24,589 nt of DNA from CBIHON01 sp966211965 (GTDB lineage: Bacteria; Pseudomonadota; Gammaproteobacteria; Burkholderiales; Burkholderiaceae_D): assembly GCA_966211965.1 (NCBI GenBank), contig CBIHON010000058.1, positions 1 to 24,589 of the forward strand, read 5' to 3'. The translations under genes were made by a program, and so were the position numbers. Below, one piece after another: positions 23,662-24,589 of this stretch. The notes under the pieces are model-generated. The model was not told the DNA's origin and ran no database searches. It was given only the letters and a program-made list of their open reading frames with translations. How positions within the stretch are numbered: position 1 is the first letter of the stretch; every line of letters starts with the position of its first letter.

Positions 23662-24189
23662 TTGAATACGACAAGAAGCAAACGCTGGAACGGCAAGATC
23701 GAAACCCTGGCGACAGATTTTCTGAGCCGTGTGCTGGAGCAGATGCTGGCATATGGAGATCGCGTGCAGTTCGCACTGAGCGGTGCGGGGCTGCAGGGAC
23801 CCACTTACCAGGTCATCAACACGGCTGGAAAAAAAATCGCTTTTGACGGCAGCAATCATTTGCTGCGCGTAAAAGCCGACGAATTTGTCGCCGGCAACGT
23901 GACGGCCATATTTACCCTGGAACAAATTGAAAGGCTGATAGCCGGCGGCAGCATCAAGACAAGCAGCGCGGCTCGGCCAAGCCGTGTTGCGAGCGGCGGC
24001 GGCAGCACCCGGACTGCGGCAGCCAAGGTCAAGGACCTGGTCGATAACGAAAAATACGAATATTTCAAAAACAATCGTAAGACGCTGCCGCCGAATATCG
24101 GCGAGCATTCGGAAGAAATTTCCGCGCTGATGAGGAATGGGATCTCGGCCGAAGAGGCGTTTGCCGAGGTGATCAGACGGCATTATTGA
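23662..24189 (+). CDS. Hypothetical protein, 175 residues
   Basis: I do not recognise this protein. It has an alpha-helical N-terminus (LATDFLSRVLEQMLAYGDRV) and a beta-rich middle (VQFALSGAGLQGPTYQVINT, KKIAFDGSNHLLRVKADEFV). A low-complexity Gly/Ser/Arg/Ala linker (about residues 100-125) leads to a helical C-terminus (LVDNEKYEYFKNNRKTLPPN). The linker between two folded ends suggests two domains. The proposed start is a TTG with only a weak GGAAAA upstream; an internal ATG at 23743 is an alternative. No signal peptide or membrane segment is seen. Neighbouring DNA on both sides is non-coding. Confidence 0.6.
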   Translation: MNTTRSKRWNGKIETLATDFLSRVLEQMLAYGDRVQFALSGAGLQGPTYQVINTAGKKIAFDGSNHLLRVKADEFVAGNVTAIFTLEQIERLIAGGSIKTSSAARPSRVASGGGSTRTAAAKVKDLVDNEKYEYFKNNRKTLPPNIGEHSEEISALMRNGISAEEAFAEVIRRHY

Positions 24190-24589
24190 TAGCCGTAAGG
24201 CGTCGCCGGTACTGATTCCCTTGTCCGGCCGAATCGCCTTCCTGCAAGAAGCGTGCGTCACAACTCTTTTCACATTCCGAAAATTTGACAGCTAGACATA
24301 ATTTGCGCGTAATCGTTAAAGAGTGTTAAAGGGAATGCGTCGATCTGGACCAAGCACTACTTTTAGGCATAGACTAGTTTCTCAATTGCAACAATTGTCG
24401 ATCGTGCTTCCGTCAAACTTTAATTTTGGAGGATGCAAGAATGTGCCGAATCGTAGCTCGCAGCATGGTTGGGGTTGCACCTCGGCGGCTCTAATCATCC
24501 TGCGAGGAACAACTCGAAAATTAAAAGTTGACGGACTAGAGCATTTTTAGCCTGACCGTACGGGCCAATCTCAGGCCTCCGGTGCTCGG
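24190..24589. other. Right-hand 400 bases: no recognised gene; possible promoter and mini-ORF
   Basis: A TTGACA at 24285-24290 with CGTAAT 17 bases on (24308-24313) could be a sigma70-type promoter. About 130 bases later GGAGG precedes an ATG at 24441 that opens an 18-codon frame ending at 24494 (MCRIVARSMVGVAPRRL). I cannot tell whether this is a leader peptide, the damaged start of a longer gene, or chance. Nothing else is evident to the window end. Confidence 0.35.

Overview
The protein sequences and gene style suggest a proteobacterial chromosome, most likely a betaproteobacterium of the Burkholderiales (Oxalobacteraceae-like). This is inference, because there is no rRNA or other phylogenetic marker to test it. 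Three blocks are visible.

Block 1 (about 1-1410): a complete IS3-family insertion sequence (orfA/orfB with an A-rich -1 frameshift site). It has imperfect terminal inverted repeats and a 4-bp target duplication (CTTC), and sits just beyond the 3' end of block 2.

Block 2 (about 1499-14357): a large RNA-repair locus. The sigma54 activator RtcR (CARF-AAA+-HTH, + strand) diverges from a long minus-strand gene train that starts at a textbook -24/-12 sigma54 promoter (12580-12595). In transcription order the train holds the Ro60/TROVE orthologue Rsr, three Y-RNA-like units (A, B, C), a small zinc-ribbon protein, two more Y-RNA-like units (D, E), an RtcB RNA ligase of E. coli type, the 3'-phosphate cyclase RtcA, a structured leader with a 12-codon ORF and a terminator/anti-terminator-like pair, a second divergent RtcB, an overlooked 59-residue basic protein, a REPIN-like element, a MoxR AAA+ ATPase and a HEXXH/vWA protein. 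A secreted beta-helix gene lies antisense inside the train with its own terminator.

The most exciting feature is the array of five Y-RNA-like units. All share a bulged Ro-type stem (5' GAATGC ... ACTACAY, 3' ... TTG-TC). The apex grades from a plain hairpin (A), through a T-arm/acceptor minihelix (B) and T + acceptor + D arm (C), to T + acceptor + D + an anticodon-position hairpin (D), and finally a circularly permuted tRNA opened in the D-loop and sealed with a UUCG tetraloop at the acceptor end (E). Ro is known to bind Y RNAs and bacterial YrlA RNAs are known to mimic tRNA. RtcR is known to respond to RNA damage, and RtcB/RtcA mend or modify RNA ends. The inferred logic is a damage-induced system in which tRNA-mimicking guide RNAs on Ro work beside two ligases and a cyclase.

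Block 3 (about 14373-22926): an envelope/protein-quality-control cluster. HdeD-like membrane protein and a lipoprotein HtrA protease are read leftward; DnaK, an orphan Rieske protein and a patatin-like phospholipase rightward; CbpA/CbpM leftward, followed in the same direction by a GNAT-type (BioF2/CelD-like) acyltransferase. The last 1.6 kb holds one unrecognised 175-residue ORF and mostly non-coding sequence.
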